DNA of 56,746 nucleotides from NIOZ-UU13 sp049287505 (GTDB lineage: Bacteria; Planctomycetota; Phycisphaerae; Sedimentisphaerales; Anaerobacaceae), in NCBI GenBank assembly GCA_049287505.1, contig JBAQFY010000417.1, positions 1 through 56,746 of the forward strand. The letters are read 5' to 3'. The position numbers and the translations under genes are program-made. Shown here one piece after another: positions 16,757 to 25,894 of the stretch (position 1 is its first letter; every line of letters begins with the position of its first letter). The notes under the pieces were generated by a model, which was given only the letters and a program-made list of their open reading frames with translations, had not been told where the DNA came from and did no database searches.

Positions 16757-16804
16757 TGTGCTTTGTACCTCTATTCTGATTTCGTTTCTGCATAACTTTG
16801 CGCA

Positions 16805-17935
16805 TCAAATCAGTTTTTTTTGGAATTCTTCGTAATCAGCCATTGTATTGAGGTTTACGAGCCAATCTGTGTTGTCCAGCTCTATATGCTTGACCGTGCA
16901 CAGGGTAAATACATCGGTTATTTTACGTTTCCCTGATGAGAGTGCTTTGTTGATAGCTTGGAGTGCGCTTTTGCGGTAGATGGCAAAGAGCGGTTCGTAT
17001 TTTTCATCGCCGGTTGTTGGAACAACTATATCCGCCTGGCTTTCAACGGCTTCGGTGAGCATCCTGTTTACACAGGCCAGGTTTATTTTTGGAATATCGC
17101 AGGCGACTACGAAATTGAGTTCGTTGGCCGAGGCCTCCAGAGCCGAAGCTATACCCATCAAAGGCCCCTGTTCCGGCACTTTGTCTGGGACGACCTCGAA
17201 GCCAAGAAACGAGAGCTTGTCCGCTTCATTGGCACTTATAAGTATCTGCTCGAAAGAGCCGCGAAGCTGCTCGCAGATTGCCTCTATTATAGATTGCCCT
17301 TTAATCGGCAGCATGCTTTTATCAGTGCCCATTCGGCTGCTGCCACCGCCGGCCATAATTATTGCTGTCGCCTGAGTATGTATTAGCCATTTGCCGTCTA
17401 TAAGCTTTATCATGTCGAGGTCAAAATCAAATCTGTTGCTATCTGAAATCACAATTCTGTCCGCATATTTTTTTACCTGTCGGGCTGAGTTTTTCCAGAC
17501 TTTCAAGTTACGGTTCCTGGCCATCAGAAAAAGCCCCGGCTCGACCATGTGGCGCAGCGAGTTTGATTCGCAAATTGAAACCGCATCAGGGCCGATGATG
17601 TCCAGCAGGGCGGTTGTGCTCTCCCGAAGGTGTTCTTTGAGAACGCGCAGCCAGAAAACCCGGCTTGCACCGGCAGACAGAAGTCTTGCTGTATCTTTGT
17701 CTGAGCTGCTATCGGTCTCTTCCGTAATGCAATAGACGCCTTCCAGCGAAGAGCAGACCCCGCAGCCTTTGCCGCCGCGAGGACATTGGCCGTCTTTGTC
17801 CTTTATAGTAGTAACCTTTATTCCTATTATATCACTGGTCTTACTGAATTTCCTAAGAAGTGTGCAGGCCAGCTCTGTCTTACCCACATTGCTACCGGCA
17901 GAACCAATCATTAACATTCCATCAAGCTTAAACAT
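16805..17935 (-). CDS. MobB-MobA fusion, molybdenum cofactor guanylyltransferase
   Basis: A 376-residue two-domain protein. The N-terminal half is MobB-like, with P-loop GSAGSNVGKT at 11-20. The C-terminal half is MobA-like: IIMAGGGSSRMGTDKSML at about 192-209, then GPLMGI and VVACDIP. MobA adds GMP to molybdopterin; MobB assists. The start at 17935 was chosen because it comes one base after the upstream stop (TAATATG) with GAGGAA upstream; a longer frame exists but overlaps that gene. Unusual cysteines C51, C58, C61 and C69 follow the P-loop and may bind a metal. A Mo or W cofactor would serve a formate dehydrogenase, which is not in the window. Confidence 0.85.
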   Translation of the reverse strand: MFKLDGMLMIGSAGSNVGKTELACTLLRKFSKTSDIIGIKVTTIKDKDGQCPRGGKGCGVCSSLEGVYCITEETDSSSDKDTARLLSAGASRVFWLRVLKEHLRESTTALLDIIGPDAVSICESNSLRHMVEPGLFLMARNRNLKVWKNSARQVKKYADRIVISDSNRFDFDLDMIKLIDGKWLIHTQATAIIMAGGGSSRMGTDKSMLPIKGQSIIEAICEQLRGSFEQILISANEADKLSFLGFEVVPDKVPEQGPLMGIASALEASANELNFVVACDIPKINLACVNRMLTEAVESQADIVVPTTGDEKYEPLFAIYRKSALQAINKALSSGKRKITDVFTLCTVKHIELDNTDWLVNLNTMADYEEFQKKLI

Positions 17936-17936
17936 A

Positions 17937-18494
17937 TTATTCCTCAATGTCGGAGCGGCGATTTTTGAGCATAGTGATAACTTCATCGATGGAGTTTTCC
18001 TCAGTTGCGGCAAGCTCCTGGCAGGGGACATCTGCATATAACTGTCGAACTGTGTCGGATAATTCACGGCGGACGACAAGTAATACAACGGCATTACTCG
18101 AAATCAATAATGAATCTACGTTTCTGCGCCAGCCCTCGTTGTTTAGTTCCAAAGGCCCAAATTCATCGACGATGATAAGGTCGGCGGATTTCGTGGCTTC
18201 TGCGCTCAGAACAGCGTTGCCGAGTTTTATTCCGTCGGCGATAAAAGTGAACGGCCCGGCTTTGCTCTGGCGTATTTTACGTCTTGCCAGAGGTGCTCGT
18301 GTTTGGTTTTGCAAGTTAAGGACGTCAAATCCGAGCAATTTGTTGTTACGGTAAAGGGGAGGCGCTAACAGTCCTGCGACGTTAAATCCTTCAGCGCTGG
18401 CGATTTGTGCGAGCTTCGTAGCGCTGGTGGTTTTGCCGCAGTGTTTTGGGCCTGTCCACAAAATGAGCCTGTTTTGCGTTGCTGCCATTGGCAA
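17937..18494 (-). CDS. THEP1-like nucleoside-triphosphatase
   Basis: A 185-residue P-loop NTPase. Walker A WTGPKHCGKTTSA is at 13-25 and Walker B LIIVDEFGPLEL lies in the second half, the combination seen in THEP1/NTPase_1 and related DUF2478 proteins. Such proteins often sit in molybdenum or nitrogenase clusters; the physiological substrate is not known. It is translationally coupled to the MobB-MobA gene (one base between stop and ATG), so a linked role in cofactor or metal handling is reasonable but unproven. Confidence 0.75.
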   Translation of the reverse strand: MPMAATQNRLILWTGPKHCGKTTSATKLAQIASAEGFNVAGLLAPPLYRNNKLLGFDVLNLQNQTRAPLARRKIRQSKAGPFTFIADGIKLGNAVLSAEATKSADLIIVDEFGPLELNNEGWRRNVDSLLISSNAVVLLVVRRELSDTVRQLYADVPCQELAATEENSIDEVITMLKNRRSDIEE

Positions 18495-18544
18495 CTTTCT
18501 CGGTTATGATAGCTGTTAAAAAACCTACAGGTGCGGTGGTTAAT

Positions 18545-19162
18545 TCAGAAGATATATGCTGTTATGCTGAAGACCCACAATCCGATAGTAGCCGCCAATA
18601 CTCCGCCCGGGACCAACTGCAGTCGTAAGTTGAAAGGGCTTACAAAATTTGCCTTGAGCCATTCGCCAAGACGAAAACTTGACGGTACCAAAACCGCGCA
18701 TCCAAGGGCAGCTATGCTGCCGCTGATTACAATGTGTCGCAGCACACCGGCAAATCCCGCCTGAATCCAGTGCTCATACTGAAAAACATAGGTAATCATC
18801 AAGGCAAACAATGTGTAGTTCAAGTAAACGGCTGCCGCTGCACAGAGCGACCGGCTCTTTATCTTAAATACGCTAAAAAACAAATCGTAACAGAGACCCA
18901 TCAGAAGGATGCCCAAAAGATGACAGGCAAAAAATGGGACATTCAGAAACTTGTATAACATCGCGCAGGCGGCAATAAGCGCCGCTGTGCCTTTCTGCGG
19001 GAAATATCCCTTAGCGGTGCTCATCACGATAAAGCCTATAATAGTTAAAGGGACCGATGCGTAGGGCAAATCTGCACGATACAAGGCACCACCCAGAACA
19101 GCTTCGGAAACACCCCACAAGCCGCCAAAAAACAGGACTCCTAAAATGTGCTCTTTCTTCAT
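18545..19162 (-). CDS. integral membrane protein of unknown function
   Basis: A 205-residue very hydrophobic protein with about six membrane segments, starting near residues 5-25 and ending with LVPGGVLAATIGLWVFSITAYIF-type sequence. The size and topology recall small transporter subunits such as ECF S-components or CbiM-like proteins, but no diagnostic motif was found. It stands 50 bases upstream of the THEP1-like gene on the same strand, and could be part of metal or cofactor uptake for the molybdenum group. No function is assigned. Confidence 0.65.
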   Translation of the reverse strand: MKKEHILGVLFFGGLWGVSEAVLGGALYRADLPYASVPLTIIGFIVMSTAKGYFPQKGTAALIAACAMLYKFLNVPFFACHLLGILLMGLCYDLFFSVFKIKSRSLCAAAAVYLNYTLFALMITYVFQYEHWIQAGFAGVLRHIVISGSIAALGCAVLVPSSFRLGEWLKANFVSPFNLRLQLVPGGVLAATIGLWVFSITAYIF

Positions 19163-19218
19163 TTGTGTCTTTCCTTAAATTAAACCTTTGTTTGTTCTGT
19201 TAATTTATATCACAGTTC

Positions 19219-20199
19219 TTATCTGCCTTCAAGCCAGAGCTGAGCGAATTTTAATAAATCTGAGGTGTCCACAAGTCCATCCGGCTGGTCTTGGGTGAGG
19301 TCTGCTCCGCCACACCAATCCGGTTCGTTGCATCCGGTTTGCAGCCAATGTGCGGCGAAAATGCTAAAGTCGGCAAAGTCAACAACACAATCGCCGTCAA
19401 AATCAGCGGCCTGGTCGATTGTGAAAGCCTCTGTGCTGGTTGTGAGCAACTGATAATAATCGTAACGGATACCTTCTGAATCTCCTGTGTATTGTTCAAG
19501 GACACCGGCTACGCCGCAGAAGTTTTGGCCTGTTACTACAAGAGGGTGATAAATCAAGCCTTTGTCTTTGTCGTTGTTCATATAATCAGAGGCCCAGCAG
19601 GTAAGGTTGGGGTCAACGTTGCTGGTAAGCAGATAATTATCATAAGCCTTTCCATAACCGGTATCCTGAACATAAACATCTATGATTTTAATCAGCATTG
19701 CCTCATATTTTTCGGCATTATAGTCCGGCACAACCCATGCATTGAGGCCCTCAAGAGGCCCGGCAATCTCATCAATTGTTACAACCTTTGGTGCCGGTAG
19801 AGGATTGTTTGTACTGACTATCGAAAAGCCGGCGTTGTTGTCTTCTATGTACTGTAAAAACGTAGTACCTTTATTATCCTCAACCATAACATTGGTGAAA
19901 GAAAGCCGGTCCCCGACATTTACATCAACAAAAACTCCAGTGCTGTATAAGTCTTTCACCTGAATAGCACCCCAGCCATCAGGATAGTTCGGGTCTTGAA
20001 TAATAAGTCTTGGTCTTCCTGTGGGAGGTTTGTGAGTAACTATTCCGCCGAGGCAATCGATAATGTTGCCATTTTGGGGGCTGATGCCGTTGGCATCGGT
20101 GGTGTGCTGGATTTCGTAGATTGAGAGCGCATCAGCCTGCACTGTGCCAACCAGTGTGAGTATAGTTAGAATATTCATAATCATTAACATTCTTTTCAT
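19219..20199 (-). CDS. secreted protein with C-terminal dockerin-like module
   Basis: A 326-residue exported protein. Residues 1-22 form a signal peptide ending in VQA. Residues about 25-255 resemble an OB-fold/nuclease-associated region (CLGGIVTHKP, GRPRLIIQDP, DVNVGDRLSFTNV). The C-terminus (about 267-326) has two Asp-rich, EF-like repeats, ADFDGDCVVDFADFSIFAAHWL and ADLTQDQPDGLVDTSDLLKFAQLWL, typical of secreted Phycisphaerae proteins. It is the strongest lineage marker in the window. Why it sits within a molybdenum and C1 gene cluster is unclear; it may be an unrelated passenger. Confidence 0.8.
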   Translation of the reverse strand: MKRMLMIMNILTILTLVGTVQADALSIYEIQHTTDANGISPQNGNIIDCLGGIVTHKPPTGRPRLIIQDPNYPDGWGAIQVKDLYSTGVFVDVNVGDRLSFTNVMVEDNKGTTFLQYIEDNNAGFSIVSTNNPLPAPKVVTIDEIAGPLEGLNAWVVPDYNAEKYEAMLIKIIDVYVQDTGYGKAYDNYLLTSNVDPNLTCWASDYMNNDKDKGLIYHPLVVTGQNFCGVAGVLEQYTGDSEGIRYDYYQLLTTSTEAFTIDQAADFDGDCVVDFADFSIFAAHWLQTGCNEPDWCGGADLTQDQPDGLVDTSDLLKFAQLWLEGR

Positions 20200-20283
20200 T
20201 ACTTTGCTCCTTTCTAAATTTGCAGAACTCAGAATTTTTAACGTAACAAAAAGGATTTTTCCTCATGCCGGTTTCTTTAATGC

Positions 20284-21114
20284 TCAAGGGTACCAGTCAG
20301 GGTCACCGAGGGGCGGTACCTCCAAATCTTCGGGCCAATCTGGTTTCCACACTGAGGCTTTCCATTCGACGTGATAGTCACAGTAGAGAATGGAGCCGCC
20401 TAATAATCCGCCTGGTTTAGCGTGACGGGCGCTGAAAGCCTTGGGATAGCTGCCGCAGTACTGTCCCGCTGTGGGATTGTGTTTCCTGCCGCCGTAACCT
20501 TTTTCCGGGTCGAGCAGCTGGTCGAACAAAAGGATTAGACGAGGGGGATTGCTTATGGATGTTGTTTTCAAAAAGCTGGGCATAAGCCAGTCTGTACCTT
20601 TGTATCCGTAAGGTGGCCAGCAGTTTTCGTCAAGTTCGAGGCAGGAGTTCATCGCATAGGAAAAGTAACCGCTTCTTCTGGGTCTGTATTTGTAACTTTT
20701 GTCCGGCGCAAGCCTGGCGGATGGGCATTGGAATACTGTATTTATGCCGGGCCGCTGCCAATAGTCGTGGTCTCGCCAGGCTTTTTCTCCCATCAACGGC
20801 GGGAGCACATCGACCCAGCCGAAATAATAGTCTGCACGTTCGGCATCTGTCTGTGGATTGCTTGATGTGCGGTCTCGGCCGTCAATGTGAGGATAGAATT
20901 CGTCGTTTTCCGAGGCGTAGATTTCAAAGGCCAATCCCCACTGTCGTAATCGGCTTTGGCAAACCGTTTGTTTGGTAATGGACCTGGCGCGGTTCAGCGC
21001 CGGCAAAATAAGGCCCATTAACAAAGCTATCACGGAGATAACGACCAGCAGTTCGACAAGGCTAAAAGAGGAACGAAAAGCAGGGCCAGTTGTAAACTTG
21101 GGCGTTTTACTCAT
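20284..21114 (-). CDS. prepilin-type N-terminal methylation domain protein
   Basis: A 276-residue type II secretion/type IV pilin-like protein. The N-terminal class III signal is at about 15-40: FSLVELLVVISVIALLMGLILPALNRAR, where the Glu of SLVELL is the invariant +5 Glu (a Ser replaces the usual Thr). The C-terminal half has the planctomycete pseudopilin style (FQCPS, YAMNS, LLFDQ, ILYCDYHVEW). Its ATG overlaps the stop of the ModE-like gene by four bases (ATGA), so the two are translationally coupled, an odd pairing. These proteins are very numerous in Phycisphaerae; the cargo or role of this one is unknown. Confidence 0.85.
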   Translation of the reverse strand: MSKTPKFTTGPAFRSSFSLVELLVVISVIALLMGLILPALNRARSITKQTVCQSRLRQWGLAFEIYASENDEFYPHIDGRDRTSSNPQTDAERADYYFGWVDVLPPLMGEKAWRDHDYWQRPGINTVFQCPSARLAPDKSYKYRPRRSGYFSYAMNSCLELDENCWPPYGYKGTDWLMPSFLKTTSISNPPRLILLFDQLLDPEKGYGGRKHNPTAGQYCGSYPKAFSARHAKPGGLLGGSILYCDYHVEWKASVWKPDWPEDLEVPPLGDPDWYP

Positions 21115-21491
21115 TTCAGAAGCACCTTGATATGTTTTTCATAAGCCTTTTCAACTGTTTTTTCGATGTCGTCACGAAATCTCGTATATGCTTTGACCCA
21201 TTTTTTGCCTTGCTCGGTTAGTGCGGTTTGGCCGCCCAGGATGCCGCCTCGCTGTTTTTCTACTAAAGCGATATTCAAAGCCTCCTGCGCTTTTCGCAGG
21301 TCACCCCAGGCCTTTCTATAGCTTATCCTGAGCAGCTTACTGGCTGCAGTTAAAGAGCCTGTGCTTTCGATGGCCTTTAGTAGCCGCCATTTACCGTCGC
21401 CGAAAACGCCTTCGATGTCTCTTGTGCTCAGCCAGAGCTTGAACCTTGCTCTCAACTTTTTCACGTTCCTGTTCTCCTGACTGTCATGCAA
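21111..21491 (-). CDS. ModE-like winged-helix regulator, N-terminal domain only
   Basis: A 126-residue LysR/ModE-type winged-helix DNA-binding protein (TGSLTAASKLLRISYRKAW recognition region near 45-65, QRGGILGGQTALTEQGK wing). The molybdate-binding TOBE domains of full ModE are absent, so sensing must come from elsewhere. It overlaps the upstream 65-aa gene by eight bases and the pseudopilin gene by four. Its position upstream of the Mob genes suggests it controls molybdenum genes, possibly autoregulating this operon from the promoter at 21746-21774. Confidence 0.85.
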   Translation of the reverse strand: MHDSQENRNVKKLRARFKLWLSTRDIEGVFGDGKWRLLKAIESTGSLTAASKLLRISYRKAWGDLRKAQEALNIALVEKQRGGILGGQTALTEQGKKWVKAYTRFRDDIEKTVEKAYEKHIKVLLK

Positions 21492-21684
21492 AACAGCCGA
21501 GCTGACATTTACAGATTCTTATATTGTGCTGATTGCAAATACGCCCAATCTCAATAATTTCCGCCTCGAAGTTTTTCGCCAGCTCAAAGGCCTCGGCACA
21601 CGTCAACCTCTTTGTGTCATCCGAACCTGGTCTGTCATTGGCGGATTTGAGAACAGCATTAAGTAATTTTTGGTTTTTATTCAT
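21484..21684 (-). CDS. 65-aa cysteine-containing small protein
   Basis: A small soluble protein ending in ICKCQLGCFA, with cysteines at about 24, 54, 59, 61 and 65 of the chosen frame. The start at 21684 was picked because GGAGAA stands about nine bases upstream and the MNKNQKLL start fits the promoter at 21746-21774; a longer frame from 21774 would begin in the -35 box. The segment LTCAEAFELA...IGRICNQHNIRI followed by CQLGCF recalls short proteins found with molybdenum genes in other anaerobes, but the function is not known. It overlaps the ModE-like gene by eight bases. Confidence 0.65.
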   Translation of the reverse strand: MNKNQKLLNAVLKSANDRPGSDDTKRLTCAEAFELAKNFEAEIIEIGRICNQHNIRICKCQLGCFA

Positions 21685-21745
21685 CTGTGCTTCTCCATAA
21701 AGCTTTGTACGGTTATGCACAACTCGACATATCGACAGAAAAAGG

Positions 21746-21774
21746 ATTAAAACGTCTGATGGGTGTGATGTCAA
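21746..21774 (-). promoter_or_regulatory. sigma70-like promoter of the ModE-like operon
   Basis: On the minus strand TTGACA (21774-21769) and TTTAAT (21751-21746) are separated by exactly 17 bases. The predicted transcript starts near 21739, about 55 bases before the ATG of the 65-aa gene. Confidence 0.6.
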
Positions 21775-21930
21775 TATAAATTTTTTCGTAAGGCTTTTGT
21801 TGAGGCCACTCCAAACAAGCTTGAGGGTGCTACCCCTGGTTTCTTCAATATGGATACATACGCTTCTCCGTAAGGAGTCCTTAGGACTAACAGGCGTAAC
21901 ACAAAGGTCAACAAGAGGTTGTGAAATGAG

Positions 21931-24909
21931 CTATTTTATATTTCTCGAAGTGTCCTCTATAGAAACTTCCCATGGTACGCCTGACTTTGGGAGTGTGAAG
22001 AAAAATGTGCTTCCTTCGCCGGGGTTTGACTCAACCCAGATTTTGCCGCCGTTCAGCTTAACGATTTTTTTCGCTACAGAAAGGCCTATGCCGGTGGATT
22101 CAGTTTTGTCTGGCGGCGAAAGCGTCTGGAATATCTTGAAAATCTTTTTAAAGTACTTCTTATCGATTCCAGGACCGTTATCTGTTACATTGAATTTCCA
22201 AAAACCTTCCTCCTCGATACAACCTACTTTGATCCGGCCTTTCTCTTTGTCCATGTGTTTTATGGCATTGCTTAGCAGGTTCTTGAAGACCTGACTGATG
22301 TGTGTTTTTTTGCACATAAGGACAGGCAGGTTGTTCTCGACGGTTATTTCGATATTTTCCGGAGAGTTAATCTCACAAATTATCTCAGATAGCATTGTAT
22401 TCAAGTCTATCTGTTTCTGTTCTTCTCTGGCGTGTCCGGCGCTGGAATATTGGAGGATGCTATCGACCAGTTTATCCGCTCTCTTTGCTCTTTCCACGAG
22501 CAGCTTAACATGTTTTTGACCTTGTTCATCAAACTTATCGGTGTAGTCTGTTGATAACCACTCGGCTAAGGTTGCGATTCCCCGCAAGGGTGTCTTTAAG
22601 TCGTGGGCTGCTATGTATGCAAACTCCTGCAGCTCTTTGTTTGTTCGCGTCAGCTCGCGGACAGTTGATTCAAGGTCCTTGTTGAGCTTTTCAAGAACCT
22701 CCTCTGCCTTCTTGCGCTCTTCCTCAACGCCAAGGGCTTCGGCGAGGATATAGAAAATTTTCAGCTCGTTTGCATTGAACGTTCTATTTTCTTGAAAGAC
22801 AACGCACAGAGAGCCGATGCCTTTGCCGTGGGCTTTAACAGCACAGCCGACATAAGTCTTGAGTTTATATTTAGTAACATTAGGGTCAGTTTTGGCATAA
22901 GGTGTTTCATCAAGATTATTGATTGTGAATGGCTCGTTTTTATTGTTGCTTATAACATCGTAACAAATATGGCCTTCTTTATTGTCCTCTCGTTTGAGGT
23001 CATCCGGAATATTCCACCCTCCTATTGTGCACAAAAGAGCACCTTTTTCCTTGTTATAAAGCGCGCATGTACCTTTGAAAATAAGTCCTGCAGTTTCAAC
23101 GATTTTATTAATATTTTTATCTGGACTCGGACCAAAACTCAAAAAACATTTATTAACTTTGTCCAGCGTCTCCTCTTCCTTGTTGCGTTCGGCGACTTCG
23201 GACTCCAGGACTTTGTTGGCTTGCGCTAGTTCAGCCGTCCGTTCCTCAACTCGTACTTCCAGCTCATCGTGAGCTTTCCGCAGCGCCTTCTCGGCTTGCT
23301 TTCGCTTGGTGATGTCGTGAAAGCTCCAAACCTGTCCTGCAAATCTTCCTTCTCGAATCAATGGCAGGGAATATACTTCCAGAACCTTACCTTCCTTTAA
23401 GTACAAGATGTCGGAACTGTCCTGGTTAGCGGGACAGGAAGCTTGCAGCTTTTTAAGAAAGGTGGATGGGACATCTAACTGGCAGTCAAGATGTTCAAGC
23501 AATCTCTGGGCATCTCGCTGCTGAACCAGCTCTTCAGGAATATCCCAAATCTTCAAAAATCGCTTGTTCGTATGGCTGATGCGGCCATTTTCATCAATCA
23601 CCAGAATTCCATCGGCGGTAGATTCAAGAGTTCCTCTCAAGAGGTCCTCACTGCTGCGGAGCTGGTACTCCATTTCTCTGAGGGTTGCCAGCTCCTTTTT
23701 CGCGGTTATGTCGTAAAGAACGCCCTGACTTCCGTTAGTTTGGCCTTTGATGTTCTTAGTGCGGGTTGAGAACAGCGTAACAAACAGCCTCTTGCCTTTG
23801 GCGGTTCTCAGTGTTAGCTCTTCGACTTCGACACTTGCTTTCTTCAACTGCTTCAAAATCCGGTCTCGCTGATGAGGATTGTCCCAGAACCGTTCCGGCA
23901 AAAACTGCTTGTTGATAAGCTCATCCGGGTCGGTTACCTCCAGCAATTTCATTAAGGCAGGATTAATGTAGGTTGTATTATTATTCAAATCGACTATATA
24001 AATGCAGTTGCGGGACTCGTTCAGAAGCCTGAAGTAATTTTCTTCCTCTTCCTGGAGTCTGTTTTTGATGGCCTTGAGAATGTCGGTCTGAGTTACTACT
24101 CCGAGCAAAGTTTTGTCGTCCATAACGAGCAGGCGGCGAATTTTCATCTTTTCCATCATTTTGCTGGCACTTGGAATAGAGTAGTTGGAAGGTACGCTCA
24201 TCACCGGAGAAGACATTACGTTGTGTAGAATAGTCTGGGCCGGATTTCGCTTCAGGGCGATGACTCTTTTGAGAAGGTCTCGTTCCGTAAAGATGCCCAC
24301 AACATCGTCGTTATCCGTAGCGACCAGACAGGATATGTCTCGTGAAGCCATGACTTCTGCAGCTTCTTTGACAGTTGCCGAACCGGCTACAACGGCCACA
24401 TCGGAGGTCATAAGTTCTGAGACATTCTTCCACATGCCATAAGATGTCAGGACTCGGACAATGTCGGTTTGTGTTATTATACCAGCCAGTCGTTCCTCAA
24501 TCAAAACGACAAGTCGCCTGATGTTTTCAGCATCCATGATTTTGCTGGCTTCCAGGACCGAAAGATTGCAGGGCACGCTCCGGACGGGAGAGGACATTAT
24601 GTGCTCTACTTTCATCTTGCGGAAATCATTACTGTCAGCTACGGCCCTTTTCAGCAGGTCTGTCTCTGTAATAATTCCCAATAAATCTCCGTTGTCTGAA
24701 ACAATGATGCAGGATATGTTTTTATCCGACATGATCTGGGCAGCCGAGACCACAGAGCCTCCCGGACAGACAGTAGTGACATCTTCTGTCATTATATCGC
24801 CCACTTCAAGCCAACTCCTGGAGGTGGCCGGCAAAGGAGCGGAGCAGCTATGTCTTATCTGGCTCTCGATCAGTTCACTGTGTTGTGGTTTGCTGCTATT
24901 TTCTGCCAT
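21931..24909 (-). CDS. cytosolic histidine kinase with four CBS, two PAS and a GAF domain
   Basis: A 992-residue sensor kinase without membrane segments. In order: four CBS motifs in two pairs (about 36-157 and 163-283), PAS (about 285-405), PAS (about 415-540), coiled coil (540-590), GAF (about 590-730), HisKA with H-box AAHDLKTPLRG near 755-770, and HATPase with NLLSNAIKH, DNGPGID and STGIGLSVAKKI. CBS pairs bind adenosine nucleotides, so energy charge or SAM could be an input; the GAF and PAS ligands are unknown. It ends a run of signalling genes and may phosphorylate the receivers at 25042-26317. Confidence 0.92.
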   Translation of the reverse strand: MAENSSKPQHSELIESQIRHSCSAPLPATSRSWLEVGDIMTEDVTTVCPGGSVVSAAQIMSDKNISCIIVSDNGDLLGIITETDLLKRAVADSNDFRKMKVEHIMSSPVRSVPCNLSVLEASKIMDAENIRRLVVLIEERLAGIITQTDIVRVLTSYGMWKNVSELMTSDVAVVAGSATVKEAAEVMASRDISCLVATDNDDVVGIFTERDLLKRVIALKRNPAQTILHNVMSSPVMSVPSNYSIPSASKMMEKMKIRRLLVMDDKTLLGVVTQTDILKAIKNRLQEEEENYFRLLNESRNCIYIVDLNNNTTYINPALMKLLEVTDPDELINKQFLPERFWDNPHQRDRILKQLKKASVEVEELTLRTAKGKRLFVTLFSTRTKNIKGQTNGSQGVLYDITAKKELATLREMEYQLRSSEDLLRGTLESTADGILVIDENGRISHTNKRFLKIWDIPEELVQQRDAQRLLEHLDCQLDVPSTFLKKLQASCPANQDSSDILYLKEGKVLEVYSLPLIREGRFAGQVWSFHDITKRKQAEKALRKAHDELEVRVEERTAELAQANKVLESEVAERNKEEETLDKVNKCFLSFGPSPDKNINKIVETAGLIFKGTCALYNKEKGALLCTIGGWNIPDDLKREDNKEGHICYDVISNNKNEPFTINNLDETPYAKTDPNVTKYKLKTYVGCAVKAHGKGIGSLCVVFQENRTFNANELKIFYILAEALGVEEERKKAEEVLEKLNKDLESTVRELTRTNKELQEFAYIAAHDLKTPLRGIATLAEWLSTDYTDKFDEQGQKHVKLLVERAKRADKLVDSILQYSSAGHAREEQKQIDLNTMLSEIICEINSPENIEITVENNLPVLMCKKTHISQVFKNLLSNAIKHMDKEKGRIKVGCIEEEGFWKFNVTDNGPGIDKKYFKKIFKIFQTLSPPDKTESTGIGLSVAKKIVKLNGGKIWVESNPGEGSTFFFTLPKSGVPWEVSIEDTSRNIK

Positions 24910-25041
24910 TACGTTCCCTTTGAAAGGCAGGTTTTTTCTTTGTTTTATTCTGTTCTGTAAACATCATATTTCATACATTACTGGAAGGGCTGTGAGCGTT
25001 AAGACCCATTAGAGGCCCGAAAGCAAAAGACTCTAACGGGA

Positions 25042-25890
25042 TTAAGCATTCGGGGCTGAATAGCTATACTCTATTCCAAGTTTTTCTTCCAGCTTCGTAA
25101 TTCGTTTCTTCAAATTCTGATTTTCGGTTCTGAGTTCATCCTCTATAAGGATTCGCTCGGAAATGTCGCGAGCGACTCCGACAATCGCAACTTCGTTTCC
25201 CTTTGAATCTTTGATGGTTGACCTCGAAAGAGAGACCGGAAATATGCTGTCGTCCTTTCGTTTATGGTAGAACCCAACTTCCCAGGAGCTTCCAACAGTC
25301 CGTGTCTGGAAGACACTTCTGGTATTTCTGTTCTGATGTTTTCCTATCCATAGGACGGCGCTGTTTTTTCCGATAATCTCCTGTTCCTTGTACCCGTAAG
25401 TGTTGCAAAATGCCTTATTTACGAAGATAATACTACCCTGCATATCGGTAATATAGACGCTGTCATCGGTGCTCATAATAGCGCCGGAGAGCAATTGGAG
25501 TTTCTTTTCAGCCTTCTTGTGGCTGACGGTATTTTCGACGGTTATTGGAATAGCTTTGAGATAGTTTTGGTCAAGGTCCTTTATCAGATAGTCATAAGCG
25601 CCGGCTTTCCAGAATTTGACGGCTGTCTCCTCATCACCTGCTCCGGTAACGACTATAACGGGAGTATCCTTGGCAGAATCCAGGATGTCAAAAGCTGTGC
25701 CGTCGCCGAGCGAATGGTCGGCAATTATAATATCGAACCGGTCGGAATCCAATGCGCATCGGGCCTCTGAGACAGAGCCGGCGATTGTGCAATCGTACGG
25801 AATGGCGTTATCGTCCACACAGCGCTTGAAAGCCATCTGGTCGAGCTGGTTGTCTTCAATGAGCAAAATCTTATATCTTGTATTTTCCAT
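25042..25890 (-). CDS. response regulator receiver fused to a PAS domain
   Basis: A 282-residue protein: CheY-like receiver (YKILLIEDNQLDQ, phospho-acceptor Asp in IIIADHSLGDG, Lys in YLIKDL) followed by a PAS domain (about 130-260) and a C-terminal coiled coil. It has no output kinase or DNA-binding domain. The start at 25890 was chosen because GGAG stands about nine bases upstream and the ATG follows the preceding stop by four bases; longer in-frame starts overlap that gene. It probably relays signals within this kinase cluster. Confidence 0.85.
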   Translation of the reverse strand: MENTRYKILLIEDNQLDQMAFKRCVDDNAIPYDCTIAGSVSEARCALDSDRFDIIIADHSLGDGTAFDILDSAKDTPVIVVTGAGDEETAVKFWKAGAYDYLIKDLDQNYLKAIPITVENTVSHKKAEKKLQLLSGAIMSTDDSVYITDMQGSIIFVNKAFCNTYGYKEQEIIGKNSAVLWIGKHQNRNTRSVFQTRTVGSSWEVGFYHKRKDDSIFPVSLSRSTIKDSKGNEVAIVGVARDISERILIEDELRTENQNLKKRITKLEEKLGIEYSYSAPNA

Positions 25891-25894
25891 TGTT

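Noticed and set aside
17936..18094. Longer MobB-MobA start
   Set aside because: It would overlap the THEP1-like gene by over 150 bases, while an ATG with a good ribosome site follows its stop by one base.
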